This document shows, in pieces, positions 25,314 through 32,224 of a stretch of 64,000 nt of DNA; position 1 is the first letter of the stretch; each line of letters starts with the position of its first letter. The DNA comes from Intestinibacillus massiliensis (GTDB lineage: Bacteria; Bacillota; Clostridia; Oscillospirales; Butyricicoccaceae). The notes under the pieces are model-generated. The model had not been told where the DNA came from. It saw nothing but the letters and a program-made list of their open reading frames with translations, and made no database searches. Where the stretch lies: contig NZ_LT707059.1 in assembly GCF_900155735.1 (NCBI RefSeq), positions 588,193 through 652,192 of the forward strand, given 5' to 3'. The position numbers were made by a program, and so were the translations under genes.

Positions 25314-25574
25314 ATGGAAGGATTAGTGCAGGCAGTCGCCCGTCCGCGTCGGCCGCTGCTGCTCCGTGTGCTGGTGGTGCTGCTCGCTATCATGGTGGCG
25401 ATCGCCGCGCCGGCACATACATACTTAGAAGCTCGGGCTGTTCTGGTCATTGACGACGCTGCGGTCGCGGTGGTTGCGGTGCTGATCGTCGGCTGTGGCT
25501 TCGTATTGAAATGCTTACTGAATGTGCATGGAATCTCTGGAAGCGTGCCGGGGCTGACTTCAAGGCTTATATAA
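25314..25574 (+). CDS. small two-helix phage membrane protein with signal-like N-terminus
   Basis: 86 residues. It begins with an Arg-rich n-region and a hydrophobic core (PRRPLLLRVLVVLLAIMVAI) ending in APA, then a second hydrophobic stretch (DDAAVAVVAVLIVGCGFVLK). AGGGAGGG is 8 bases before ATG, the best ribosome site in the element. It could be a second coat-like protein with a cleavable leader. Alternatively it supplies the missing signal sequence of the pIII-like protein, whose frame overlaps its last 63 bases and itself lacks a signal and a ribosome site. Confidence 0.65.
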   Translation: MEGLVQAVARPRRPLLLRVLVVLLAIMVAIAAPAHTYLEARAVLVIDDAAVAVVAVLIVGCGFVLKCLLNVHGISGSVPGLTSRLI

Positions 25575-26761
25575 ATCAAACGGTTGCTACGCTTGATTGG
25601 ACGAAAGAGCAGGTTATCCGGCTATCTGATAAGGTGCGGGCGCAGGTGGTGGATTTTGTAAGTTCGTTTTGGTCTTCGGAAGATGTCGGTTTTGTTATCG
25701 ACGCTGAAGTGTCTGATATTGTTAAGGTGTCTGATCTTCCCGAGTCGGGAAGCTTTCGGCTTCCTTTCCGTCCGTTTAGTTCTTATACCGTTGAAGGTCA
25801 TACTTATACTTTTGATATTGTTTATTCTCCTGATAAGTATGGCGATTATGTGGCCACATTTTTTAAAGATGGTGAATTTTACAAAGAGACCCGTTTTGGC
25901 TCTGCAAAGTATATGAATATAAAACAGATGGGTTTTGCCGGGGTTACTACTGGTGGCACTTTCCCAGATGGTCGTTGGGTTTATCTTGAAGCCATTTATA
26001 TGGATCAGATTTTCCGTGATGGGGAATATGTTATTGACTGGCAAGTAGTTCCGTATCCTATTAATCTTGGTAAGCATCTTTGGGATGAATTTATTACTAT
26101 TGGCGGTGCTTGTGATGTATACCCGGCTACACCTCCGTTAGTCGTTGATCCTCCCGATTTCCCTATGTATATACCGTTACCCGATGCTGTTACGGGTGAA
26201 TTTGATATCCCGTTGGTACAGGAAGGCGTTTATTATCCGGACATTCCAGACGAAAAGTTGCAAACCTTTCCGGTTGATACGCCGGTTGATTTGGATAAGG
26301 TGAAAGATGGTACATGGGAAAGTGATATTCCGGATAACCCGCCCGTTGATGTACCCGATACCCCAACCAGTATACCGGGGATATTACAGGGCTTGTGGGA
26401 TTTCCTCAAGGGGATATTGCAGGGGATAGCGGACGGCATAACCTCGATCGCCGGGGCAATCGGTGCTTTCTTCGATAGCCCGTCTAATTTTAAGCTGGAT
26501 TTCGACGGCTTTAAAAACCTTATTGTCCTACAGAAATTCCCGTTTTGCATACCGTTTGATTTCGTGAATGCCGTGCGGCTCTTTGCGGCGACCGCTGCGG
26601 GCTACCAGCTGCAAATTGATATTGATACGGACTATTTGCAGGTGCATCACACGGTTGATCTTTCGCCGTTTGCCGTACCGCTGGCGTTCTTCCGGTATGC
26701 GGCCTGTATCTGGTTCGGGTTCATTTTGGTCATGCGGACACGTGACCTGATTAAGTGGTAG
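25511..26761 (+). CDS. pIII-like minor coat / adsorption protein
   Basis: 416 residues. The N-terminal half has aromatic-rich beta-type sequence (receptor-binding-like). Residues about 205-300 are a Pro/Asp-rich linker (PPLVVDPPDFPMYIPLP, DNPPVDVPDTPTSIPG). An amphipathic glycine/isoleucine stretch (GILQGIADGITSIAGAIGAF) follows. The end carries KFPFCIPFDFVNAVRLF and a terminal membrane helix with basic tail (YAACIWFGFILVMRTRDLIK), a C-terminal pattern typical of inovirus adsorption proteins. ATG 25511 has no ribosome site and no signal peptide follows, so the start or frame is uncertain. pVI-like and Zot genes follow directly. Confidence 0.8.
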   Translation: MLTECAWNLWKRAGADFKAYINQTVATLDWTKEQVIRLSDKVRAQVVDFVSSFWSSEDVGFVIDAEVSDIVKVSDLPESGSFRLPFRPFSSYTVEGHTYTFDIVYSPDKYGDYVATFFKDGEFYKETRFGSAKYMNIKQMGFAGVTTGGTFPDGRWVYLEAIYMDQIFRDGEYVIDWQVVPYPINLGKHLWDEFITIGGACDVYPATPPLVVDPPDFPMYIPLPDAVTGEFDIPLVQEGVYYPDIPDEKLQTFPVDTPVDLDKVKDGTWESDIPDNPPVDVPDTPTSIPGILQGLWDFLKGILQGIADGITSIAGAIGAFFDSPSNFKLDFDGFKNLIVLQKFPFCIPFDFVNAVRLFAATAAGYQLQIDIDTDYLQVHHTVDLSPFAVPLAFFRYAACIWFGFILVMRTRDLIKW

Positions 26762-26771
26762 GTGATGGATT

Positions 26772-27026
26772 ATGTTTGCAGGTCTCGCAAGCTTTGTGCA
26801 GCTGCTCCTAAACGCTGTGGTGACCGTGCTCAATGCGATATGCATATTATTCCCGGATTCCCCGTTCCAGTGGGTGCAGGGGACATGGTTCGGCGACCTG
26901 ATAGCTAAAATTAATTATTTCCTGCCGGTTTATGAGTTCTTGGCAATGGCCGAAGCGTGGCTTGTAGCGGTCGCCCTGTACTACGCAATTGCCGTTATCG
27001 CCCGGTGGGTCAAGGCGATAGAGTGA
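26772..27026 (+). CDS. pVI-like minor coat protein
   Basis: 84 residues, largely hydrophobic, with segments GLASFVQLLLNAVVTVLNAI and AEAWLVAVALYYAIAVIARW and a polar middle (DSPFQWVQGTWFGDLIAKI). It lies between the adsorption gene and the Zot gene, exactly where gene VI lies in filamentous phages (III-VI-I order). Identity rests on position, size and hydropathy. Confidence 0.72.
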   Translation: MFAGLASFVQLLLNAVVTVLNAICILFPDSPFQWVQGTWFGDLIAKINYFLPVYEFLAMAEAWLVAVALYYAIAVIARWVKAIE

Positions 27027-27035
27027 GGTGATAAT

Positions 27036-27698
27036 GTGATTTACCTGTACAGCGGTACGCCCGGTTCGGGCAAATCGTACCATGCGGTGAAGGATGCTCT
27101 GGACAAGCTCCGGCGCAAGGAGCGGAACCGGGTAATCGCTAATTTCCCCTTGAGCGTCCCCTCGGCCTTGGCCGACCGGTTCGAGTATTGGGATAATCCG
27201 GATGTAACAATTGAGCGGTTGATCTCCTATGCCCGGGCGCGCCATGCTTTTGGTGTGGAGGGTCAGACGCTGGTGATCTTGGATGAAGCGCAATGTCTGT
27301 TCAATAGCCGGGACTGGAATAGCGGTAGCAATAAGCGCATGGAGTGGATTAAGTTCTTCTCCCAGCACCGGAAGCTGGGGTTTAATTTTATCTTGGTCGC
27401 CCAGTTCGACCGGATGCTCGACCGGCAAATCCGGTGCCTTATTGAATACGATGTAAAACACCTGAAGGTGAACAATGGCTTTTTCGCATTCCTCCCGTTT
27501 ACCTGCTTCCTCGCAGTAGAGAAGTGGTATGGGCAGAACATGAAGCTTGGTAGCCAGGTGCTCGTTTACCGCCCTAAGATCGCGAAGCTGTACGACAGTT
27601 ACGCGCTGTTCGCCACAGAAGACGCTCAGGCGGGCGGGGAGGGGCCCGCGCAGCGGGAGGGCACCCGAATGCCTGAGCGTCTCCCAGGCGCGTCCTGA
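27036..27698 (+). CDS. Zot-like (pI) phage assembly ATPase
   Basis: 220 residues starting at GTG 27036, with GAGGTGA 6 bases upstream. P-loop YSGTPGSGKSYHAVKDALDK (residues 4-23), Walker B LVILDEAQCLFNSRDW, and the family block FFSQHRKLGFNFILVAQFDR define the Zonular occludens toxin domain (PF05707), the inovirus morphogenesis motor. One weakly hydrophobic stretch (NGFFAFLPFTCFLAV) may be the membrane contact. The long periplasmic part found in Gram-negative Zot/pI proteins is absent, as expected for a host without an outer membrane. Confidence 0.9.
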   Translation: MIYLYSGTPGSGKSYHAVKDALDKLRRKERNRVIANFPLSVPSALADRFEYWDNPDVTIERLISYARARHAFGVEGQTLVILDEAQCLFNSRDWNSGSNKRMEWIKFFSQHRKLGFNFILVAQFDRMLDRQIRCLIEYDVKHLKVNNGFFAFLPFTCFLAVEKWYGQNMKLGSQVLVYRPKIAKLYDSYALFATEDAQAGGEGPAQREGTRMPERLPGAS

Positions 27699-27873
27699 GC
27701 CGCCCTGCGGGGCGGTGAAGGCTCTGGCCGTGTTGTTGCTCTCCTATCGCCGTAGGCGTGCCGTAGCGGCGGCTTGTGGCGCAGGTGCTCGCGCCGAGAG
27801 CCGAAGGGAGCTTGTCGACCGTAGGCTGCGAGGAGGCAAGTATTTACGTGGAGCATTTGAGAAAGGACGGTTT
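27699..27873 (+). other. GC-rich hairpin region downstream of zot
   Basis: No gene is credible here although one frame is open. CCGCCC(27700-27705)...GGGCGG(27710-27715) forms a tight stem, followed by CGCC-GTA-GGCG and CCG-TAG-CGG near 27750-27777. In filamentous phages such intergenic hairpins serve as terminator, packaging signal or ssDNA origin. Confidence 0.5.
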
Positions 27874-28038
27874 GTGCTTATGCGTAAGATTGAGTTTCAA
27901 GTGAATACAACTTGGGGGCATGAAATAGCTGTGTTTGAATACGGCGACGAGATTTTAGATGAAGAGATAGACGACGACCTTTGGGCATGGATATGTGACC
28001 GTGTATTTTGGCGTTGGCGGGATGTGACCAGCGAATGA
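27874..28038 (+). CDS. 54-residue acidic phage protein
   Basis: Starts at GTG 27874 (AAAGGA at 6 bases) or ATG 27880. Sequence MRKIEFQVNTTWGHEIAVFE, then YGDEILDEEIDDDLWAWICD and VFWRWRDVTSE. It is strongly acidic in the middle and Trp-rich at the end, with no membrane helix. Family unknown. Position between the assembly and replication genes suggests a regulatory or DNA-mimic-like role, which is speculative. Confidence 0.55.
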   Translation: MLMRKIEFQVNTTWGHEIAVFEYGDEILDEEIDDDLWAWICDRVFWRWRDVTSE

Positions 28039-28309
28039 GGGCTGCCGGTGCTGTAGGTGCTCTCTTTGCCGGGGCGGCTTTCCGTCCCGGTAAGGCCGTG
28101 GGAAGTGGCTGCACCGCGTTTTCTCAAAAGGGCGAAAAAGTTCAGGATTGAAAAAGCAGGGAAGGGGCAGGGCAGAGGGGGAGCCCCCTTCTCTAGACAG
28201 GGGCTATGACATGTACTTTAGTACACCTACAACCCAGTACGGCGGTTTATGTGCCCTTTGGCTTAAAGGCTAAAAAAGTTATAAAAATCTGATTTTAGGG
28301 GGTGCTGGT
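28039..28309 (+). other. intergenic region with candidate replication origin
   Basis: No gene is seen. A stem at 28069-28077/28082-28090 (CCGGGGCGG, CTTT loop, one G-U pair), a G/C-run hairpin GGGGG-AG-CCCCC near 28180, and a 14-base palindrome TGTACTTTAGTACA (28212-28225) precede the rep gene. This combination of stem-loops just upstream of a rolling-circle initiator is a reasonable origin and packaging region. The nick site is not identified. Confidence 0.45.
28258..28285 (+). promoter_or_regulatory. candidate promoter of the phage rep gene
   Basis: TTGGCT (28258-28263), 16-base spacer and TATAAA (28280-28285), about 20 bases before the rep ribosome site. Confidence 0.4.
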
Positions 28310-29227
28310 TTGAGGGGTGTTTATACCTTGGACAAGCTTATCATGTTAATGCGTGTCCGGTCTTCGACGGTCGCTGATCTGCAGCATTATCTCCGTTTGG
28401 GTTCAGGTAGTAAATATGGGGTTCTGGCCGGAGACCGGCTCGGGTATCGTATTTCAGATTACCATGAGAATCTTACAATCCATACGGATGAAGATAATTC
28501 ATGGTATTGGGGTATTCAGCCAAACCGCGAAGCGCCGAATGAGTATTGGACAACCTGTAAGCTGGAATTTAATCCGGCGAAGGTTGGTAAAAGTCCGCAG
28601 TTTGATGTGTTCTACTGCCGGTTGATCGCAAACTGCAAGTATATTGATTTTAAGCAGTTTGATGTGGCGATTGATATCCCGTATTCCCGTAGTTCGGTTC
28701 ATGTGCTGATGGATAGGCGGAACTATACTATGAAGCATTATGGTGGCGAGGAGTTTACCGAGTATTTGGGTGTTGGGCATGCTCATGGGAATGTAAAGAT
28801 ATATAACAAGCAGATTGAAAGCAAACTGGATTACCCTTTAACCCGTGTTGAACTTACAATGTCGTATTCAAATTGTACATATCAGGAGTTTAAACGGCTT
28901 TTCCCGAATGTTTTTGTTCTGGATAGCTTGGGTGATGATATCGACGGTACGGAAAAGGTATTGTGCCTTTCATGTTTGGAGCATCCGGAGTATGTGAAAA
29001 TGCTGGGGCGAAAAATGCGTAAAAAAATAGAGACGCTTCTCGTAAAAGCGTCCCTGGTCTTAAAACCGGATGAAATTGATTACAAGGACATATTATCACA
29101 AATTTTATGGTATGGCAAGGGTATCCCGGTTGAAAAGTTTGTAGAATTGGAAGACACCAATGGTGTAGAGTTCCCGGAGCATCCAGGGTTTGAACCGCTG
29201 GGCGGCTCTCAGGAAGAAATGATTTGA
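28310..29227 (+). CDS. Rep_trans-type rolling-circle replication initiator
   Basis: 305 residues from TTG 28310, with AGGGGG 7 bases upstream. Features of the replication-initiation-factor family (PF02486): an N-terminal winged-helix-like region, KQFDVAIDIPYSR (paired Asp), and GNVKIYNKQIESKLDYPLTRVELTMS, in which Tyr-Asn-Lys and Arg-x-Glu surround the nicking Tyr and metal site, and a helical C-terminus. This initiator class is used by Gram-positive inoviruses and by rolling-circle plasmids and ICEs. It would nick the phage origin for replication and could also take part in integration, as no other recombinase is seen. Confidence 0.82.
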   Translation: MRGVYTLDKLIMLMRVRSSTVADLQHYLRLGSGSKYGVLAGDRLGYRISDYHENLTIHTDEDNSWYWGIQPNREAPNEYWTTCKLEFNPAKVGKSPQFDVFYCRLIANCKYIDFKQFDVAIDIPYSRSSVHVLMDRRNYTMKHYGGEEFTEYLGVGHAHGNVKIYNKQIESKLDYPLTRVELTMSYSNCTYQEFKRLFPNVFVLDSLGDDIDGTEKVLCLSCLEHPEYVKMLGRKMRKKIETLLVKASLVLKPDEIDYKDILSQILWYGKGIPVEKFVELEDTNGVEFPEHPGFEPLGGSQEEMI

Positions 29228-29240
29228 AAGGGTGTAAAAT

Positions 29241-29480
29241 ATGGGTTTCGATTTAATTATGCGTCCGGATGTCCTTAACGGCTTGGCGGTTGTTGTGGCG
29301 GTAAGCTGCTTATTGCACCTTACTGTAAAGGTCTTTTTTATTATCCTGCTTGGTGCTATGGAGAGCTCCGGTATCCGTTATGGCGGCTTGCTCCATTTTT
29401 GCATGAAAGCTGCTTCTGTTGCTGCTGTGGTTATTTCTGTGCTTGCTGCTATTTTCGTTGCCAGGAATATTACCGGGTGA
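29241..29480 (+). CDS. two-helix phage membrane protein
   Basis: 79 residues with two hydrophobic segments (GLAVVVAVSCLLHLTVKVFF and AASVAAVVISVLAAIFVARN). It follows rep after 13 bases with an AAGGG ribosome site. Unknown function; small membrane proteins at the ends of inovirus modules can be coat, assembly or immunity proteins. Confidence 0.65.
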   Translation: MGFDLIMRPDVLNGLAVVVAVSCLLHLTVKVFFIILLGAMESSGIRYGGLLHFCMKAASVAAVVISVLAAIFVARNITG

Positions 29481-29650
29481 TGTGGGAAGCGAACAGAACA
29501 ACAACGGTTATTTTGCTTACTCGGCGCCGCGTAAGGTACATGCTGCCGGATGCAGTCCCGGACGGCGGCGGGGCTGGCCAAAGGGACGGAATCCGGCAGC
29601 ATAGCCAATTAAGCAAAATAAATATTTTGTATAATAAGAGAGGCAAATAA
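29480..29650 (+). CDS. possible small basic protein at the right prophage edge
   Basis: 56 codons from an ATG that overlaps the preceding stop (TGATG): MWEANRTTTVILLTRRRVRY, then a Gly-rich middle and a basic end. The coding span runs through a long inverted repeat (29540-29602) and up to the ribU terminator, so it may be chimeric phage/host DNA or not a gene. Confidence 0.3.
   Translation: MWEANRTTTVILLTRRRVRYMLPDAVPDGGGAGQRDGIRQHSQLSKINILYNKRGK
29540..29602 (+). repeat. long stem-loop near the right end of the prophage
   Basis: ATGCTGCCGGAT (29540-29551) pairs perfectly with ATCCGGCAGCAT (29591-29602). An inner GTCCC/GGGAC stem (29555-29559/29583-29587) is separated by a symmetric 3x3 internal loop, leaving a 23-base GC-rich loop. 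This fits a packaging signal, single-strand origin, or folded attachment site of a filamentous phage. Confidence 0.65.
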
Positions 29651-29680
29651 GAACCCGCACATCTGTTGTGCGGGTTCTTA
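29648..29680. terminator. rho-independent terminator after ribU
   Basis: 14-bp stem TAAGAACCCGCACA with a 5-base loop. It is probably host DNA serving ribU (minus strand) and also ends plus-strand phage transcription. Confidence 0.82.
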
Positions 29681-29691
29681 TTGTTTTAAGG

Positions 29692-30294
29692 TTAATGGCT
29701 TTTTTGCGGTGCGGAAACATGCATATTTCGGATAAAGCTGCCAAGTTTTTGATAGATGATTACAGTGATAACAGAAAGCACCGCACCTTTGATCAAATTA
29801 AACGGCAATACGCCGAACAACAGATAACCATTTAAATTGCCAATCAACGGATTAATCTGTCCGCAGGCTTCTATAATCTGATCGATCGGCATGGTCAAAG
29901 AATAAAACGGAATGATGATAAACTGGTTTGTGATCATTCCCATAATGGACATTGCGACAGTCCCCATTGCGCAGCCTGCAATTGCGCCGCCCTTTGTCTG
30001 TCTGCGACGGTACACGAATAACGCCACAAGGACGAGCGTAGCCGTCATGAGGAAATCCGCAAGTTCACCGGAACCGCCGGTCTGGCTGGATAACAGATGG
30101 ATCAGGTCTTTAATAAGCGCCATAGAAAGCGCTGGCATCGGTCCAAAAATAAATGCACCGATCAAAATAACTGCACCGCTCAAATCGACTTTTAAAAACG
30201 GCGGCATAAACGGTAATGGAAATTCATAAAACATTAAAACCGCGGCGATCGCTGCAAAAATCGCAGTAAATGTTATTTTCTTCGTGTGGCTCAT
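29692..30294 (-). CDS. ribU: riboflavin ECF transporter substrate-binding subunit
   Basis: 200 residues with six hydrophobic segments (ITFTAIFAAIAAVLMFYEFP, VDLSGAVILIGAFIFGPMPA, MGTVAMSIMGMITNQFIIIP). It is an ECF S component; the family block near the N-terminus (LKVDLSGAVILIGAFIFGP) is RibU-like. Riboflavin specificity is supported by the FMN riboswitch in its leader. It needs the EcfA/A'/T module encoded elsewhere. ATG 30294 has GGAGGAG 6 bases upstream. Confidence 0.93.
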   Translation of the reverse strand: MSHTKKITFTAIFAAIAAVLMFYEFPLPFMPPFLKVDLSGAVILIGAFIFGPMPALSMALIKDLIHLLSSQTGGSGELADFLMTATLVLVALFVYRRRQTKGGAIAGCAMGTVAMSIMGMITNQFIIIPFYSLTMPIDQIIEACGQINPLIGNLNGYLLFGVLPFNLIKGAVLSVITVIIYQKLGSFIRNMHVSAPQKSH

Positions 30295-30330
30295 AATTTC
30301 TCCTCCAAACGTATTGGATTCTGTTTTGGA

Positions 30331-30360
30331 AAAAGAAAACCCACAGACATTGTCTGTGGG
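30331..30360 (-). terminator. riboswitch-controlled terminator before ribU
   Basis: CCCACAGAC/GTCTGTGGG stem with a 3-base loop (30340-30360), followed on the minus strand by TTTTCTTTTT. It is the likely expression platform of the FMN riboswitch. Confidence 0.82.
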
Positions 30361-30379
30361 CACAGATGCGCAACAAAGT

Positions 30380-30510
30380 ACATCTGTTTCTTTCATCCGG
30401 ACTATAACCGTCGGTTGGGATTCTAACCCTATCGTGCCAAATGGCTCGCAGACTTAAAAGCGCTATCGGCTTTTTCACTGCCGGTGGAGACTTTCACTCC
30501 GCCCTGAAAC
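30380..30510 (-). promoter_or_regulatory. FMN riboswitch (RFN element)
   Basis: The minus strand shows the conserved RFN blocks in order: TTCAGGGCGGAGTGAAAGTC, CCACCGGCAGT, TCTGCGAGCC, TTAGAATCCCAACCGACGG, and AGTCCGGATGAAAGAA. FMN binding should favour the adjacent terminator and shut off ribU. Confidence 0.95.
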
Positions 30511-30531
30511 AGAATATTATTTTATGGTCTT

Positions 30532-30560
30532 ATTATAGTATTTTACGCTTCCCCTGTCAA
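30532..30560 (-). promoter_or_regulatory. consensus sigma-A promoter of ribU
   Basis: Minus strand TTGACA (30555-30560), 17-base spacer and TATAAT (30532-30537). The -35 box lies inside the 3' end of the RNase M5-like gene. Confidence 0.92.
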
Positions 30561-31172
30561 TGCTGTGTTATCAATTTCACAAAGATATTTTTTTACTTCA
30601 TCCAAATTGGAAACAGCGTTCAAAAAATCAAGCAAAGCGTTGCTGGACAAATGCTCCGGAAGTTCCATTTTGCGCAGCAGTGCTTTCCGCCTGTAGTTGG
30701 AATTTTGTGTCCCGGATAGGCCGAGGGCATATAAATCCGCTTTTATAATTTGCGGGTGCAGCGCTTGCGGCCCCGCAATCGGCGTGTCCCCTTCTAAAAA
30801 TGTAGCCCCGGCTTGGCGAAGTGAACGTAAAAGGATTTCCTGCGGCATCCCTTCCACGCCGAGCTTCCCCTCAGCCGAGCCTTTCCGCTTCCGCCGCTCT
30901 TTTCCCAATATATCAGGGATATAGGCATGCTTTACTTGATCTTGCGGTACTGCACCCCTTAAAAAGTTCCGTATGACGAAGCCCGCGCCGTCGCTGTCCG
31001 TTAGGATCAGGATCCCGCGTACCGCTGCAATCCGGCGGATCATTGCCAAACGTTCCTGGTCGCTGAAGATACGGAACCCGCCGGTTTCCAGTACGACTGT
31101 ATCCACAAGCTGCCGGATAGTATTTACATCATAACGGCCTTCTACAACAATTGCTTCTTGTATCCTTATCAT
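30543..31172 (-). CDS. rnmV: Toprim/DUF4093 protein, RNase M5-like
   Basis: 209 residues. The Toprim domain occupies the first half: IRIQEAIVVEGRYDVNTIRQ (catalytic Glu) and GILILTDSDGAGFVIRNFL (DxD pair). The second half is the DUF4093/M5 C-terminal region (PQEILLRSLRQAG, ADLYALGLSG). RNase M5 matures 5S rRNA precursors in low-GC Gram-positives. ATG 31172 is chosen for AAGGGG; two upstream codons would extend into holA. The gene follows holA with an 8-base overlap. Confidence 0.85.
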   Translation of the reverse strand: MIRIQEAIVVEGRYDVNTIRQLVDTVVLETGGFRIFSDQERLAMIRRIAAVRGILILTDSDGAGFVIRNFLRGAVPQDQVKHAYIPDILGKERRKRKGSAEGKLGVEGMPQEILLRSLRQAGATFLEGDTPIAGPQALHPQIIKADLYALGLSGTQNSNYRRKALLRKMELPEHLSSNALLDFLNAVSNLDEVKKYLCEIDNTALTGEA

Positions 31173-31179
31173 TTTCCCC

Positions 31180-32220
31180 TTATCCCTCAAAACCGGTCGC
31201 CATATTGAGCAACATAAATTCCACTAATTTTTGTTTGTCCGCACTGGAGCTTTTCAGTGCTGCATCTGTTTCCGCAGCGGAAAGGATTGCTTTGCGAAGC
31301 CAGCCCAGTGAAAGTCCGCGCGCTGCGCCAATCAGCTTCCGTGCATAGTAGGAAGAGCGGGTACCCGAAATTTCCAGGAGGATCCGTTCGCCATTATGCG
31401 CCTGGCTGGCCAGCTTGGCCGCATACAAACGCTGCAAATGCCGCATGATGGAAGAAAATATCTGGATTTCGTCATTTTTTTGTGCAATTAAATCCTCAAA
31501 AATACTGATTGCTTTAGAAAAGGAACGATCGGCAATCGCATCCGTCAGGTCAAATATGACGGCGTCCAGGACGCGCGTGCAAACGGAATCGATATGATAC
31601 TGTGTAATATACTCAAGGGTTGAAAAGGCGGCGGCTTTTTCCGTTTCCGTAATGAGCTGTGTCATGGAGTGGCCGCACAGGAACAGGAAATAAGAGCAGG
31701 TTTCGTCGTCGATCCCCTTCCCCAACGCCCGGAAACGCCTACGCACCCAATCAATCAGTTCGCGTTCGCTGCGTTCTGAAAACTCCACAAAACAGGCGTT
31801 TTTGCTAAGGAGCGTATGGATTTTCAGACGTTTGTCCTGCTTTAGTTCCAGGATATCATAATAAAAAATCAGACAGATGTACTCCGGCAAATCTGTTAGG
31901 AGCATCGGCAAGGCTTCCTGCATGCCCGCCGGCGGTTTGTATAAGTCAAAGTCTTTCACAACGACGACTTTTCGCTCTGCCATGGCGGGACAGCCTTCGA
32001 TCGCATTTGATAGGAGTTCCGGTGTCAAGGCCTTGCCCTCAAAAACCTCCAGATTGAACATGCGGAACGTGTCGTCGACCAAAAGCTTTATCACTTCCTG
32101 CAGGTAATATTCTTTTAAATAAGACTCCGGACCGTAAAACACATATAGATTGCCTATCCCGCCGTCTTTAATCCCTTTTTTCAGCTGGGCAAGCCCATCT
32201 GCCGTAACTTTTGTGGGCAT
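31180..32220 (-). CDS. holA: DNA polymerase III subunit delta
   Basis: A 346-residue clamp-loader delta subunit, which opens the beta sliding clamp. N-terminal LYVFYGPESYLKEYYLQEV, then DTFRMFNLEVFEGKALTPEL, and the AAA+-like region without a P-loop. The C-terminal helical domain includes RSSYYARKLIGAARGLSL. It lies 4 bp after comEC in the same orientation, the common clostridial order comEC-holA. Confidence 0.95.
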   Translation of the reverse strand: MPTKVTADGLAQLKKGIKDGGIGNLYVFYGPESYLKEYYLQEVIKLLVDDTFRMFNLEVFEGKALTPELLSNAIEGCPAMAERKVVVVKDFDLYKPPAGMQEALPMLLTDLPEYICLIFYYDILELKQDKRLKIHTLLSKNACFVEFSERSERELIDWVRRRFRALGKGIDDETCSYFLFLCGHSMTQLITETEKAAAFSTLEYITQYHIDSVCTRVLDAVIFDLTDAIADRSFSKAISIFEDLIAQKNDEIQIFSSIMRHLQRLYAAKLASQAHNGERILLEISGTRSSYYARKLIGAARGLSLGWLRKAILSAAETDAALKSSSADKQKLVEFMLLNMATGFEG

Positions 32221-32224
32221 ACTA

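Larger units (their letters stand above)
23700..29647 (+). mobile_element. integrated filamentous phage (inovirus prophage)
   Basis: About 5.3-5.9 kb inserted between the aro promoter and the ribU terminator. The plus-strand gene order matches filamentous phages: ssDNA-binding-like gene, two tiny membrane proteins, 58-residue major coat protein and terminator, second small membrane protein, pIII-like adsorption protein, pVI-like protein, Zot/pI ATPase, hairpin-rich intergenic DNA, Rep_trans initiator and two-helix membrane proteins. No integrase or transposase is visible. Exact ends are unknown. The left junction lies between 23680 and 24360, the right between 29480 and 29648. A weak direct repeat CAATTAAG (23773 and 29606) is one possible pair of ends. 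The AT-rich minus-strand gene at the left may or may not belong to the element. Confidence 0.88.

Noticed and set aside
27036..27698. Zot as an enterotoxin
   Set aside because: The domain is the phage assembly ATPase; the C-terminal segment linked to tight-junction activity in Vibrio is absent.
27547..27873. Continuous open frame from within zot into the hairpin region
   Set aside because: Arg/Ala-rich translation over GC hairpins, no start or ribosome site; only the last part (27874-28038) looks like a protein and has its own start.
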